A stretch of DNA of 28,053 nucleotides, taken from positions 457,001 through 485,053 of the forward strand of contig CAJNDS010002337.1 in NCBI GenBank assembly GCA_905221605.1, in the 5' to 3' direction. Within the stretch, counting starts at the first letter, position 1; each line of letters starts with the position of its first letter. The notes beneath the pieces were generated by a model that did not search any database, was not told where the DNA came from, and was given only the letters and a program-made list of their open reading frames with translations. Shown here one piece after another: positions 11,204 through 19,779 of the stretch. A program made the position numbers and the translations under genes. The DNA is from Symbiodinium natans (Eukaryota > Sar > Dinophyceae > Suessiales > Symbiodiniaceae).

Positions 11204-12045
11204 TGGACTGTAGCAGCTTGAAGGCCACGAAGAGTGATTCAGAACAGCTACTCTACGGGATCCTCAGCTCTGCCTCTCTGCCGAGTTGAGCGCAACAGAA
11301 ACGGACCCAGGAGAACCGACGTGAGGCCGAGCAAAGGTGCCTCAACGCCAATTTCTGCACGGCTCCAGCTCCTACATAAAATCGCACAGCGTGGGTTTGT
11401 TGTTGCATGTTCCCGCTTCTGGTGTGCGACTGTTTTGATACGCAAACGCCATAATTACTTGCGATTCGATACTCCCGCCTGTGCCGGATCGCCGCGGGGC
11501 AGCCTGGCCAGAATTCCCTGAGTCGCTGGCAGCATCGATTTGATACGACTGCGGAAATCGTCGGCCCATCTGAAGTCCTGAATACCTAATCGTACCCCCA
11601 AGCCAAAGCCCCAGACCCAAGACAAGGAACTTTACACCCACTAGCACTGACAGTACTCAAGCCGCTGGCCATGCAGGTGCCGACCAACAGCAGCAAACAG
11701 CCTGGCCCAAGCTCATCATCTCATATTATTGTATCATATTATCACATTATCTACTATCATATTACCATATTGGGGCTTCAAGCCAAGACGCCTCAAGAAC
11801 TGGTAGCTTCCGCCCTTAACTTTCTGCACGCCCCCCCCCCCCCCGCCCCGGGTGGGTTGTGGTGCCCTGCGACCCCTTCTGAGACGGCCTGGACCCCCCC
11901 TCTTCTGCCCAGGACCTTTGAAGCCCTCCCCTTGAGACCGTCCCCTTTCAAAACCTTTCAGGACAGTTGTACGTGCTACACCCCGTGTTGGGTCAGCCCC
12001 GGCTGTGGAGGCGGGGCGCGCAAGCGTTTACAAGTATCATATAGT

Positions 12046-12236
12046 CAGACTATCACATTAGCACAATTTCTATAATTTTATCAGTGCATCATAAGATCAC
12101 ATTATGGCAGTTCGCTGGTGTTTTGGTATATTGTATTGCTATATTGTTCTGATAATATATGATTGGATTATTATATCAAGTTATTAGATACTTGTAGTGG
12201 GTTAATATCGTGTGACTATACATTATACTCTTATCC
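12046..12236. repeat. AT-rich patch of degenerate ATATTAT-type words
   Basis: The base composition changes abruptly from the GC-rich surroundings. Short words such as TATTATATCA, TCACATTA and ATATTGT recur without a fixed period. A similar patch lies at 11708-11772 and another at 12739-12914. No coding potential is seen. Confidence 0.6.
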
Positions 12237-12409
12237 GCCGAGGCCTCGGGCCGAAGGTGTATGGGTTGTCAGAACCAGAACCCTCCTAAACCCAAAACCA
12301 TACGTCGGACCCCTCTTTTGACCTGGAAATGGTACCCCCCCATGGGCGACCACAATCTGAAAGTGGACGGTTCGCCAGGACCAGGGCCAGTTGAAGCCCA
12401 GCCTAGCAG

Positions 12410-12500
12410 GCCCCCCGCCCGCCCTGCCACCCCTCCCTGCCCCCTGCCCCCCCCCCCCCCCCCCCTTGCCTTCCCCCCCCCCCCCGGCCACCCCTTGCCC
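12410..12500 (+). repeat. Poly-C rich tract
   Basis: Several runs of 7-18 C are broken by short spacers, making the minus strand strongly G-rich with G-quadruplex potential. Frames through it give Pro-rich or Gly-rich peptides that I do not regard as coding. Confidence 0.9.
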
Positions 12501-12545
12501 CCCTGCGCTGCCACCCTGGTTGAGGGGCCTGGCTCAACTTTACGA

Positions 12546-12652
12546 TCAACCCTGAGCCCTCAACCCTAAACCTCAACCCTAAACCCCAAAAACCATAAAC
12601 CATAAACCATAAACCATAAACCCGGAACCCTAAACCCTAAACCCAACCCTTA
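12546..12652. repeat. Interstitial telomere-like array (CCCTAAA and variant CCATAAA)
   Basis: CCCTAAA or CCCTAAAC units occur at both ends, around a central block of four tandem 7-bp variant units (CCATAAA, about 12592-12620). The unit is that of TTTAGGG-type telomeres. The array is interstitial and lies directly beside the poly-C tract. Confidence 0.88.
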
Positions 12653-12738
12653 TTGCTTGAGGTCCAGCGACTTGGGCGCTGCGGAATCACCGTGCTCACG
12701 CGGATGCGCTGGGCCGGGCCGAGGCGGGTCGCGTAGCG

Positions 12739-12914
12739 TTACAATTAACTTGTTCTACTATGATATTCTTACTAGATTTCTATATTGCTATATTACGACA
12801 TTGTTGATTTTATACTACTGTATTGCGACATTCCATTGTTAGATTATTCAAGTATGATATTCTGATATTCTGATATTATGATCTTATGATATTGAATATT
12901 TATGGAATTTATAT
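12739..12914. repeat. AT-rich patch of degenerate ATATT-type words
   Basis: ATTCTGATATTCTGATATTATGATCTTATGATATT-like short repeats make up this patch, which follows the telomere-like array and a short GC-rich spacer. It resembles 12046-12236 in composition. Confidence 0.6.
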
Positions 12915-12928
12915 ACTACTGGGACCCG

Positions 12929-12960
12929 TCGAATGTGAGACGGGCCCATGCCTCACATGC
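12929..12960. other. Short inverted repeat (potential hairpin)
   Basis: TGTGAG at about 12934 and CTCACA at about 12952 are complementary and flank a short GC-rich loop (ACGGGCCCATGC). The function is unknown. Confidence 0.45.
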
Positions 12961-13037
12961 TTCCCCCATCTAAACACCTACAGTAGCACGAAGCTCTTCC
13001 CCCATCTAGACGAATCAACATGACGACCCAGAACTAT

Positions 13038-13308
13038 CAAACAAGAATGATTTTGAACATCGCGGTGGTGAGTTTAGACTCCCCAAGTGAACGCAGCCAA
13101 AAGCATCCCACGCTGCAGCTGTTCATATTTTGTTTCGCTGTATGCCAAAAAGCAACTTTCACATGAATCCCCAGTGAACGTGAGTCATCCAAACAAGAAT
13201 GTGCTTGAAAATCGCGGCGGTGAGTGTAGACCCGGGCAAGCAGTTCCCCAAATGAACGCAGCCGAAATACATCACACCACGGCTTCTAAACATCCCACGC
13301 TGCACTGG
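13038..13308 (+). repeat. Two-copy diverged direct repeat
   Basis: Copy 1 (13038-13121) and copy 2 (13190-13308) share, in order, CAAACAAGAATG, ATCGCGG(C/T)GGTGAGT, GTAGAC or TTAGAC, CCCCAA(A/G)TGAACGCAGCC and CATCCCACGCTGCA. Copy 2 carries about 35 bp of extra sequence in two insertions. A plus-strand open frame crosses both copies but shows no recognised domain. Confidence 0.75.
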
Positions 13309-14470
13309 AACCACTCGTCCTTGCCTTCATGCTTAAGGAAAGCCTCCAAGACCGCATTGCAGCTCTCGTTTTTGGTTTCGAACTTCATGTGCTCAGGGTC
13401 AGCGGAGCTCTCCAAAAACATGCTCTTGAGATCGGATAGGTGCTCATTCAGACCGCGTGACCCTCAAATATACCCCAAATGTGTTATTGATGGCCTCGGA
13501 CGAAATGTCCATTTTACCTGCTTTTTACATGCGCCCGCGATCCAGGTCCGTGGAGCCTTCCAAAGCACGCCTCAGACAACGCCCACTCGTGTAGGCAGCG
13601 ACCTATGGCTGTAGCTCAAGAACCCCTTAACCCTAAACCAAACCCTCGAACTCATAGATTCGAGAAGTTCGCGCCACACTGAGAAATCCGACCTGTGAGC
13701 CTGCTAAAGCAGAGTGGCACTCAAGCCTTGCTACGCTAGCTTTCGTGATCGTTATCCTATTCTGTCGTGGTACTTACATTGCACTCTCCTCATTAATATT
13801 AATGCATCAGTAAATTATCATATTGATATTGATGTATTGGTATCATCCACACTCCACCACACACCAACACCACCTAGGTCGAATTGTCGGTTTGTCGTAC
13901 GAACAGACTGACAATGCCGCCCAGGCCGAAAGCAACGACTGCGAGTATATCGCCACCACCCCCTCAGTTTACCTCATAATTGATGATTCAGGACCCCCCC
14001 ACCTCCCATGTTCCTCGATATGTTCAGGTAAACACAACTCGCCGGGGGGCAGGACCGGTTCCCTTGCCACTGCGATTAAAACTCAATCTAGCTACGCTTG
14101 CTTTCGTGATTATTAAGTCTGTCCTGTTTCGTAGTATTTGCCCTGCGAAAGCATCCGCGGAATGGCCTCCCGGATGCAGCAAAGCCAAGGCCACCAGCAC
14201 AAGCGACCAGGGGCGAAGGAAGCTTCTCGCACCTCCAGCGCCCGATCTCAGGTTTATAGGTTTTATAAGGAGCGTTTGGGGTTTGCAGGGACCGGAAAAA
14301 TTATGGGGTTTGTAGAGGGGTTTGGGTTCCGGCTGGAGATGGCCGGAGGTTGGGGGGGGGAAAGGTCTCGGGATCGGCTCTGGTGTTTCGGGTCGCATCG
14401 AAGCATGTGCATCGTCGGAACTTAGTTGCTCGCTAGACAGGAGGGCCGCTAGCTTATTTTTGGTCCCACT
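13309..14470. other. Unassigned DNA
   Basis: A CCCTAAA fragment lies at 13627-13647. A minus-strand open frame through 14024-14668 includes a hydrophobic segment followed by an Ala-Asp-Ala-Phe-Ala sequence near 14170, which superficially resembles a signal or transit peptide, but there is no nearby ATG and no exon structure. Degenerate GGGTTTA-like words occur at 14250-14330. Confidence 0.35.
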
Positions 14471-14474
14471 TCCT

Positions 14475-14835
14475 TCACTTGCCCACATATCCCACCTCAA
14501 CTTACTCTTACACTTACTCGGGACAAGCAGGGCAGGTGAGGCCAATTTCGTAATTCTGACGCCACCAAATGAGGCAAGTGGACTGCCAACTGTTTCCTGC
14601 CACTTGCTCCGCTTGCCCCACTTATCCCACGTCCACACAACTGCCGTTCGATGGGGCAAGCTAGGCAAGGTCGGCGAGTTATGCCGTCACCAGGTGGACC
14701 GCGCCGCTGACTTTTGTTGCTACTTCTTGCCCCACTGGCCCCACTTGCCAACCGTGCCCCGCATGCCTCACTCGCATCCGACTGCGGCAAGAGTTGTGTG
14801 GAAGTGGGAGAAGTGGGGCAAGTAGGACAATTTGA
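14475..14835. repeat. About three diverged copies of a ~125-bp repeat with internal inverted arms
   Basis: Each copy has a CACTTGCCCCACNTATCCCAC-like left arm, a spacer and a GGGGCAAGNNGGCAAG-like right arm. Copies begin near 14475, 14598 and 14720. The first two also share a GACGCCACCAAATGAGG / TGCCGTCACCAGGTGG block after the right arm. The arms are mutually complementary (CTTGCCCCA against TGGGGCAAG), so each copy could form a hairpin. In frame they give Leu-Pro-His and Trp-Gly-Lys type peptides. I read this as repeat DNA, not a gene. Confidence 0.6.
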
Positions 14836-14980
14836 ATCAGCCGCTCCCGTCTGCAACAGCAATGGGATAAAGCAGCATTTGTTTTTTTCATCGGTTGGGA
14901 AATTTGCACCACCCTGTGCAGGCTGATCTCTTGAAAGCTCAGTCAAAAGCGAGCAGCACTCCGGGCCTTCTTCCCTGTGG

Positions 14981-16654
14981 CTAGCACGGCGGACACCTCG
15001 GCGCATCCAAAATCGGCTTCGGCGTGCTGAGCACTGGTTCTCGTGTAAAGATGCACCCGTTTATGTCCAGACATTGCGCGTCGGCAAACCCTCGCTGCGC
15101 CTGTTGCGCGCGATGGAAATCCGAAGGCATGCACAAAGCTGGTAGTCTACGCACTCATCTTCTTGAGAATGGCCGGTTCCTGCATGGGGCGTGGGCGTCT
15201 AGGCCCATGTGAAGTACCATAGCGTAACAAAAACTGCTTTGACCATGTTTTCGGATGTCACAAGCATTTGCAACAACAACAACAACAACAACAACACCAA
15301 CAACACCAACACACAAGCACTGTTAAACCATTTTACAATCTTTTGCTTGGCAGAGCGAGGAACGGGTGTGCCATCGTAGCCCCCTTGTATCTGCGCCACC
15401 GAGCCGTCCTCGTTGAGCCGTGCCAAGGAGCCGTCTCCCTGAATCCTCTGTGCACTTCAGGCCAATTGTTGTTCCGGTACTGTATGGACGTGATGCATGT
15501 GCATGCGCGTGCATGCACGGTGCACACACACATGTCATTCATCCATGCGCATTGCAGCCTAATGCAACATAGAAACGAAACATGAAGTGATGACACGACA
15601 TAGTGCGGCGTAACATAACAGAGCCATAAGCAAATTACATGGGTATGGGGGGGCCCCGAGGCCCTTCCCATTTAGATTTTTGAAGACTATAATTCAAATT
15701 TCTCCAAGATTTTCAAGGATTTTTTGAAAATTAAATGGATGAAGATTCCCATTCAAATTTCTTCAAGGCTTCAAGGTTTTAAGTTTTTTAATTACATGTA
15801 TCCGGGTGGATGTTCTCATAATATGCATGCAGGTATTGTAAGTATGGTCACAAATAAGGTCAAATTCATGAAAATATGTGTTTTGGACCTGAAAAACACA
15901 GTCCTGTATTCCGACGCACTCCCTCTCTCTATATATATGTATATACATATGTTTTTTATATTAATTGTATATTGATATTTACATTTATACTTATGTTTAT
16001 ATGTACTTGTGTGTAGATGAACGTATGAGTTTCGAATCGCGTAGGTACGGTGAAGGCGCATGAAGGCATGCAGGTGAGCAGGCCATCTAAAAGTCAACGG
16101 TGATTAGAGCAGAAACAACAAGGGTAAAAACAAAAAAAACACAAAGAGTCTCGATGTTCAAACGAAAGCCGAGGGTCTTGAACTTCATAGTCTCGACCTT
16201 GTCTTCAAACGGAGTGTCGAGCGAGTTCGTAACCTTGGCTCAACTACGAGCACGGAGTCGGTTCGCAAACTGGATTGCGGTTTATACGTTTAGAGATCTC
16301 ATTTTGAACTTTCGCAACGCTTCCCACCTTGGAAGAGGTAAAGGTCAGCAGATCACCTGCTGCACTGAGGGCACCCTCGTAGAAGAAATCCTCGCCTGGG
16401 CTGTCTCGGAAGAAGCACTGGGAGATCTTGACAGAGGCATCGCCAGAGCTCTTGATCGTGACTTTGATACTGTAATCCCCCCAATCACCATTGGAGGTGT
16501 CAGCACGGTAGCTCCCGGCCACCTCTAGCATGGTGATGGCTGACAAGATCCTGCTCCGTTCTTCGCCAGAGAGATCTTGCATTGACTCGTTCAGTTCTTT
16601 TTGGCTGGAGTTCTTGACACCTTCCACCAGCTTCGAAGACGCCCCACCACCCAT
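14981..16654 (-). CDS. Tentative three-exon gene, probable N-myristoylated protein of unknown function
   Basis: Exon 1 (16654-16328, 109 codons) starts with MGGGASSKLVEG. Gly2 followed by Gly-Gly-Ala-Ser fits an N-myristoylation signal and suggests a membrane-associated protein. It continues with a charged helical segment (about residues 18-40) and then a likely beta-rich part, GDWGDYSIKVTIKSSGD. It ends at TCCAAG|GTGGGAAG, a GT donor in phase 0. Exon 2 (15447-15337, 37 codons) follows a CACAG acceptor in phase 0, encodes DGSLARLNEDGSVAQIQGG, and ends at ATT|GTAAAA. Exon 3 (about 15100-14981) starts after CAACAG, also phase 0, and ends at TAG, with a Pro/Cys-rich tail. Exon 1 is convincing. 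Joining to exons 2 and 3 is inference from phase and splice signals only, across an AT-rich 880-bp intron and a (CAA)n tract. No family is recognised. Confidence 0.4.
15269..15315 (+). repeat. (CAA)n microsatellite
   Basis: About nine CAA units are followed by CACCAA variants. It lies in the inferred second intron of the minus-strand gene, where it reads GTT and produces a poly-Leu/Val shadow peptide. Confidence 0.93.
15485..15535. repeat. Alternating purine-pyrimidine tract with TGCATG words
   Basis: Repeated GCATG, GTGCATGC and CACACACA words make an almost self-complementary stretch around 15494-15520. It may form Z-DNA or a cruciform. It lies in the inferred first intron of the minus-strand gene. 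Confidence 0.5.
15668..16015. repeat. AT-rich patch with short direct repeats
   Basis: The word ATTCAAATTTCT(C/T)CAAG occurs at about 15691 and 15752, followed by AT-rich DNA with TATATATGTATATACATATG at 15931-15950 and TTTATA-type words. It falls within the long inferred first intron of the minus-strand gene, and no coding is seen. Confidence 0.55.
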
Positions 16655-19130
16655 GGTGCTAAAAGCGGGACTGTACAAGCACGGGAGACCATCACTTCGA
16701 GCAAATCGGAACAAAGTGGGAGCAAATGATGCAACTCCCCTGAAAAGCCCTGATGTTCCTAGAAAGCCAGCCCGAGAGCCTTTGAAATCCTAAACCGTTC
16801 TGCGTCCAAAGGGGATGAGCCCTGCCACTGTCGTGTCACACCGAGCGGCAGCAACCGGAGGGCAATTGCGCCAGCGCCCTCGACCTTGGTATTCAAAAAG
16901 AGCCTTGTGACTTGGTAGGAGGTTTAGGGAATGCAGGGAAAGTAGGTGGTCCAGGCGTGTGTGTTATATACATATAATACATATACATGGGGGTTTTAGT
17001 ATTAGGGGGAAGGGATTATAGATATATATGTTGATCAACAGAGAGAAGGCTCAAGTAGGCTTACATGAAGACTCGAAGAAGAGCTTCTGGTGACACAAGC
17101 ATCAAGCAGCTCTCCCCCCCACGAGAAGCTCCAAGAAAGCGTGAAGCAGTTTCTGAGACTCTGGGCCCTCGCCATAGCTGGTAACTCCTACAGCCCACAA
17201 AGAAAGAAAGAGACGTAGGAGGGGCCTACCGGGAAAGGCAAGAAGACGTAAAGAAGGGAGAAATTGTTGTATGGACCATCATGGACTTGACCTTGAGACA
17301 GCAACAGAATCAGCGACGAGCGAGACCCTTTCGACGTCCAACAGGCCGGATAGCATGGAGGTATACGGAGGTTTAGTCAGTTGGTTACTCCGTCTTTGTT
17401 TTCGGTGACTTTTGGGTCGGTTCCCCCATGAGGGCATTCGTTTCTTGTCATTTAGGAAGGCAAGGACCGTCAAGGACCGTGGGGTTTCTTTGTGTTTCTT
17501 TGACCTGTGGGTTGCGCTGGGCTGCGCAGCCTGACCAAACAACTTCCACCTCCCTTGTCACGACAGTGGCCTTGGTAGCCTCCGGTACCTGTGTCGGAAC
17601 TTCTCCAAAGGCGAGTGGCAAGCTTCCAAGATCTTCAAGGTGGGGCGCAGATGCACGCAGCGGCAGTGGGCTAGGCCTGAACCGAACAGTCGGTTCTGAA
17701 GCTGAGGGCCGGGTGGACAATGCGCAGGCAAGGACACAAGGACCCAGCCGTGTGGGGGAGGAAGTACGTTCAAATCATCCGGTGGTAGGCGGCGAGGTGG
17801 GGATGGCTGGGGACAAGGATTGGCGAATGTGGCGATCAACACACCACAGCGGAGGAAGAGTGGATCTGGTTGACTTCGAATCTCCGAACCCCCGAGGAGC
17901 AGCGGCCAGGCAAGAGAGCCCCGACCCACGTGTGGAAGATCCCTGAACAAGGAATCCCAATGCCTGTGGTGACCAGCCGACCACGCTGGAGCGCACGAAT
18001 CCCTGACTTTCAGTGTCTTGACTAGCTTTGAAGCTTGGAGCTCCCACGACCCCACACCCCAAACACAAAACCCTCGAGGCTCAAGAAGGAAGATCCTGGT
18101 TGGTTAACCTGCTAGACCTGCTACCCCAACACACCTTTCCCACAAAACGAAACACTTTCAACATTCCGAAGCCTCAGTGGCCGCCGGGGCGCAGCTGGGC
18201 CAACCCCCAGGCAAGGATTCCCACTGCCACCTCCACCACAGTAAACATCCCCCAAGACTTGGCCCTAGACTTTAAACCAGACTTCCATATCTTCGGAATC
18301 CTAGGTTTCTGTGGAGAGGCTCTGGGCTCTGATTGAAAGGCGCTTAGGGGCCACGACATCGCCAGCGGCCAACCGCGCCTGCAGCGGCAGCAGGGACGCC
18401 GACCCTTCGCGCGCCACCTTTTCAAATGAAAATACGGCTTAGGCTTAGGTGGCTTTCACACGCTGACTCAAAGGTACAAACACAGGCTTGGCTTGGAACC
18501 AAACGGTTCCGCACGTCAACTGCAATCTTTGGTCAGAAGGCTTCAGCTCTCCACAAGCAGACCACCTGGGAAGACAGGCTCCCCATCAGCCACGTGAATC
18601 CGAAGCCCCCATGTGGAGGCCTGCACAGTTCAATGATAGCGCGGAAGGGGAAGCTGAGACCCCAAAGCGGTCAGACGCCAAAAGAACTGGCAACACTGGT
18701 CCCCCGTAGTATCCGAAACCGCCTAACCTCCCCACATCTCCCCACACCCCCAGCCTCGGGTGGCTGTAAACTTCGGCGGCCTTGCAAAAAGAGATGCGAG
18801 ACCACGGGACCCAAAAGGAAAGCCATAAGAAACCATACTTGACACGTCGCACTTGGTCGCTGGCTGCCAGCGCTGTTGCTGCGCCAAGCCAAGCTGCCGC
18901 CAGGGGCCGCAGAAAGCGCCCTGGCAGTTCTTCCTTTGACTACTATCGTAAGCTTACTGGTGGATGCTTTTTGATGCTTTAGTCAACTTGAGTCCTCTAC
19001 AATCCTTGGCAATTGGTACAGTTGGTGTGGGTGTGGGTGGTGGTGTCGGGGAGGGGTGGGTGGTGGGGGTTTACGGGTGAAGGTGTGGGTAGGGGTAAGG
19101 GTGAAGGCGTGTGGGCGTGTGTTCGCGTAA
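16655..19130. other. Unassigned DNA
   Basis: No gene is recognised. Several open frames of 90-172 codons overlap on both strands at 17428-18068, but they are Arg/Pro/Gly-rich and lack any domain. A TATA-rich stretch lies at 16963-17030. CAAGGACCGT is repeated in tandem at 17461-17480. Confidence 0.45.
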
Positions 19131-19350
19131 CGCGAATGCCGCGTACCGCGAGTGTCGCGCTGCAACCGCGAGTGCCGCGCTGCAACCACGAGCGCCGCGC
19201 GTATACCGCGAGCGCCGCACATATACCGCGAGCGCCGGCGAGTGCCGGGCGTATACCGCGAGTGCCACGCGTATACCGCGAGTGCCACGCGCACACCGCG
19301 AGTGCCGCGTGCACACTGCGAGTGCTGCGAGTACACCGCGAGTTATGCCA
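19131..19350 (+). repeat. CpG-rich minisatellite, 20-bp unit
   Basis: About ten copies of a 20-bp unit close to ACCGCGAGTGCCGCGCGTAT occur, with AGTG/AGCG marks at 19151, 19171, 19191, 19211, 19231, 19261, 19281, 19301, 19321 and 19341. One half-unit insertion near 19241 breaks the phase. Because 20 is not a multiple of 3, each frame encodes a 20-residue repeat, so all frames stay open. Confidence 0.95.
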
Positions 19351-19568
19351 GGTGTGTGGGTGTGTGTGTGTGTGTTTGTGTTTGTGTTTGTGTTTGTGTT
19401 TGTGTTTGTGTTTGTGTTTGTGTTTGTGTTTGTGTGTGTGTGTGTGTGTTTGTGTTTGTGTTTGTGTTTGTGTTTGTGTGTGTTTGTGTTTGTGTTTGTG
19501 TTTGTGTTTGTGTTTGTGTTTGTGTTTGTGTTTGTGTTTGTGTTTGTGTTTGTGTTTGTGTTTGTGTT
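19351..19568 (+). repeat. TG-rich microsatellite, mainly (TTTGTG)n
   Basis: A short (GT)n start is followed by two blocks of the 6-bp unit TTTGTG separated by GT-rich interruptions. The array is interrupted by the retrotransposon and resumes after it at 27998, so it is the target site. Confidence 0.97.
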
Positions 19569-19734
19569 TGTGAGAAAATACACACTTCCCGAGTCCTCCA
19601 GACTTGATGTGCAGACAGCATGACCAACTTCGGTTGGCTCAAGGATCAAGACTTGATGCCTGTGCGAAAACATACTTGCAGCTTCGGATATCTCACTTGT
19701 GTTGTTGAGCTCAGTGACCTCAGTTACTTTTTCA
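19569..19734 (+). repeat. 5' long terminal repeat, 166 bp
   Basis: It starts TGTGAGAAAATA and ends TACTTTTTCA, matching 27832-27997 at every base I compared. It contains a CCAAC-TTCG-GTTGG hairpin (19624-19637) and, overlapping it, TTGGCTCAAG (19634-19643), the last ten bases of the dinoflagellate spliced leader. GACTTGATG occurs twice (19601 and 19649). Seven ACTT words are present and no AAGT. No TATA box is evident. Transcription would start in this repeat. Confidence 0.95.
19624..19637 (+). promoter_or_regulatory. LTR RNA hairpin with C(UUCG)G tetraloop
   Basis: CCAAC and GTTGG pair perfectly around TTCG. C(UUCG)G is one of the most stable RNA tetraloops known. The same hairpin is at 27887-27900 in the 3' LTR. 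Its role in the transcript (stability, packaging, strand transfer or splicing) is unknown. Confidence 0.55.
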
Positions 19735-19746
19735 TGGTAGCGGAGC
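19735..19746 (+). other. Minus-strand primer binding site (initiator Met tRNA type)
   Basis: TGGTAGCGGAGC begins directly after the LTR. It starts with TGG, the complement of the tRNA CCA end, and fits the 3' end of eukaryotic initiator Met tRNA (reading CUACCA at its terminus) with one difference from the animal sequence. Many copia elements prime with this tRNA. Confidence 0.85.
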
Positions 19747-19779
19747 TGAAAGCTCCAGTAGAACTTTGGTAGAGCCCAA

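Larger units (their letters stand above)
11204..12545. other. Unassigned DNA with C-rich and AT-rich tracts
   Basis: No gene is recognised. A run of about 14 C lies at 11831-11844, and a long C-rich tract lies at 12400-12500. AT-rich DNA with repeated TATTATC/CATATTA-like words occurs at 11708-11772 and 12046-12236. Confidence 0.5.

Noticed and set aside
14024-14668. 214-residue minus-strand frame with a signal-peptide-like hydrophobic stretch
   Set aside because: There is no ATG near the hydrophobic segment, no clear exon borders, and part of it overlaps diverged repeats and degenerate GGGTTTA words.
17428-18068. Overlapping frames of 165-172 codons on both strands
   Set aside because: Both strands are equally open, composition is that of GC-rich noncoding DNA, and no domain or splice pattern is evident.
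19131-19350. CRISPR-like array
   Set aside because: Units are contiguous 20-bp repeats with no unique spacers and no cas genes, so it is a minisatellite.
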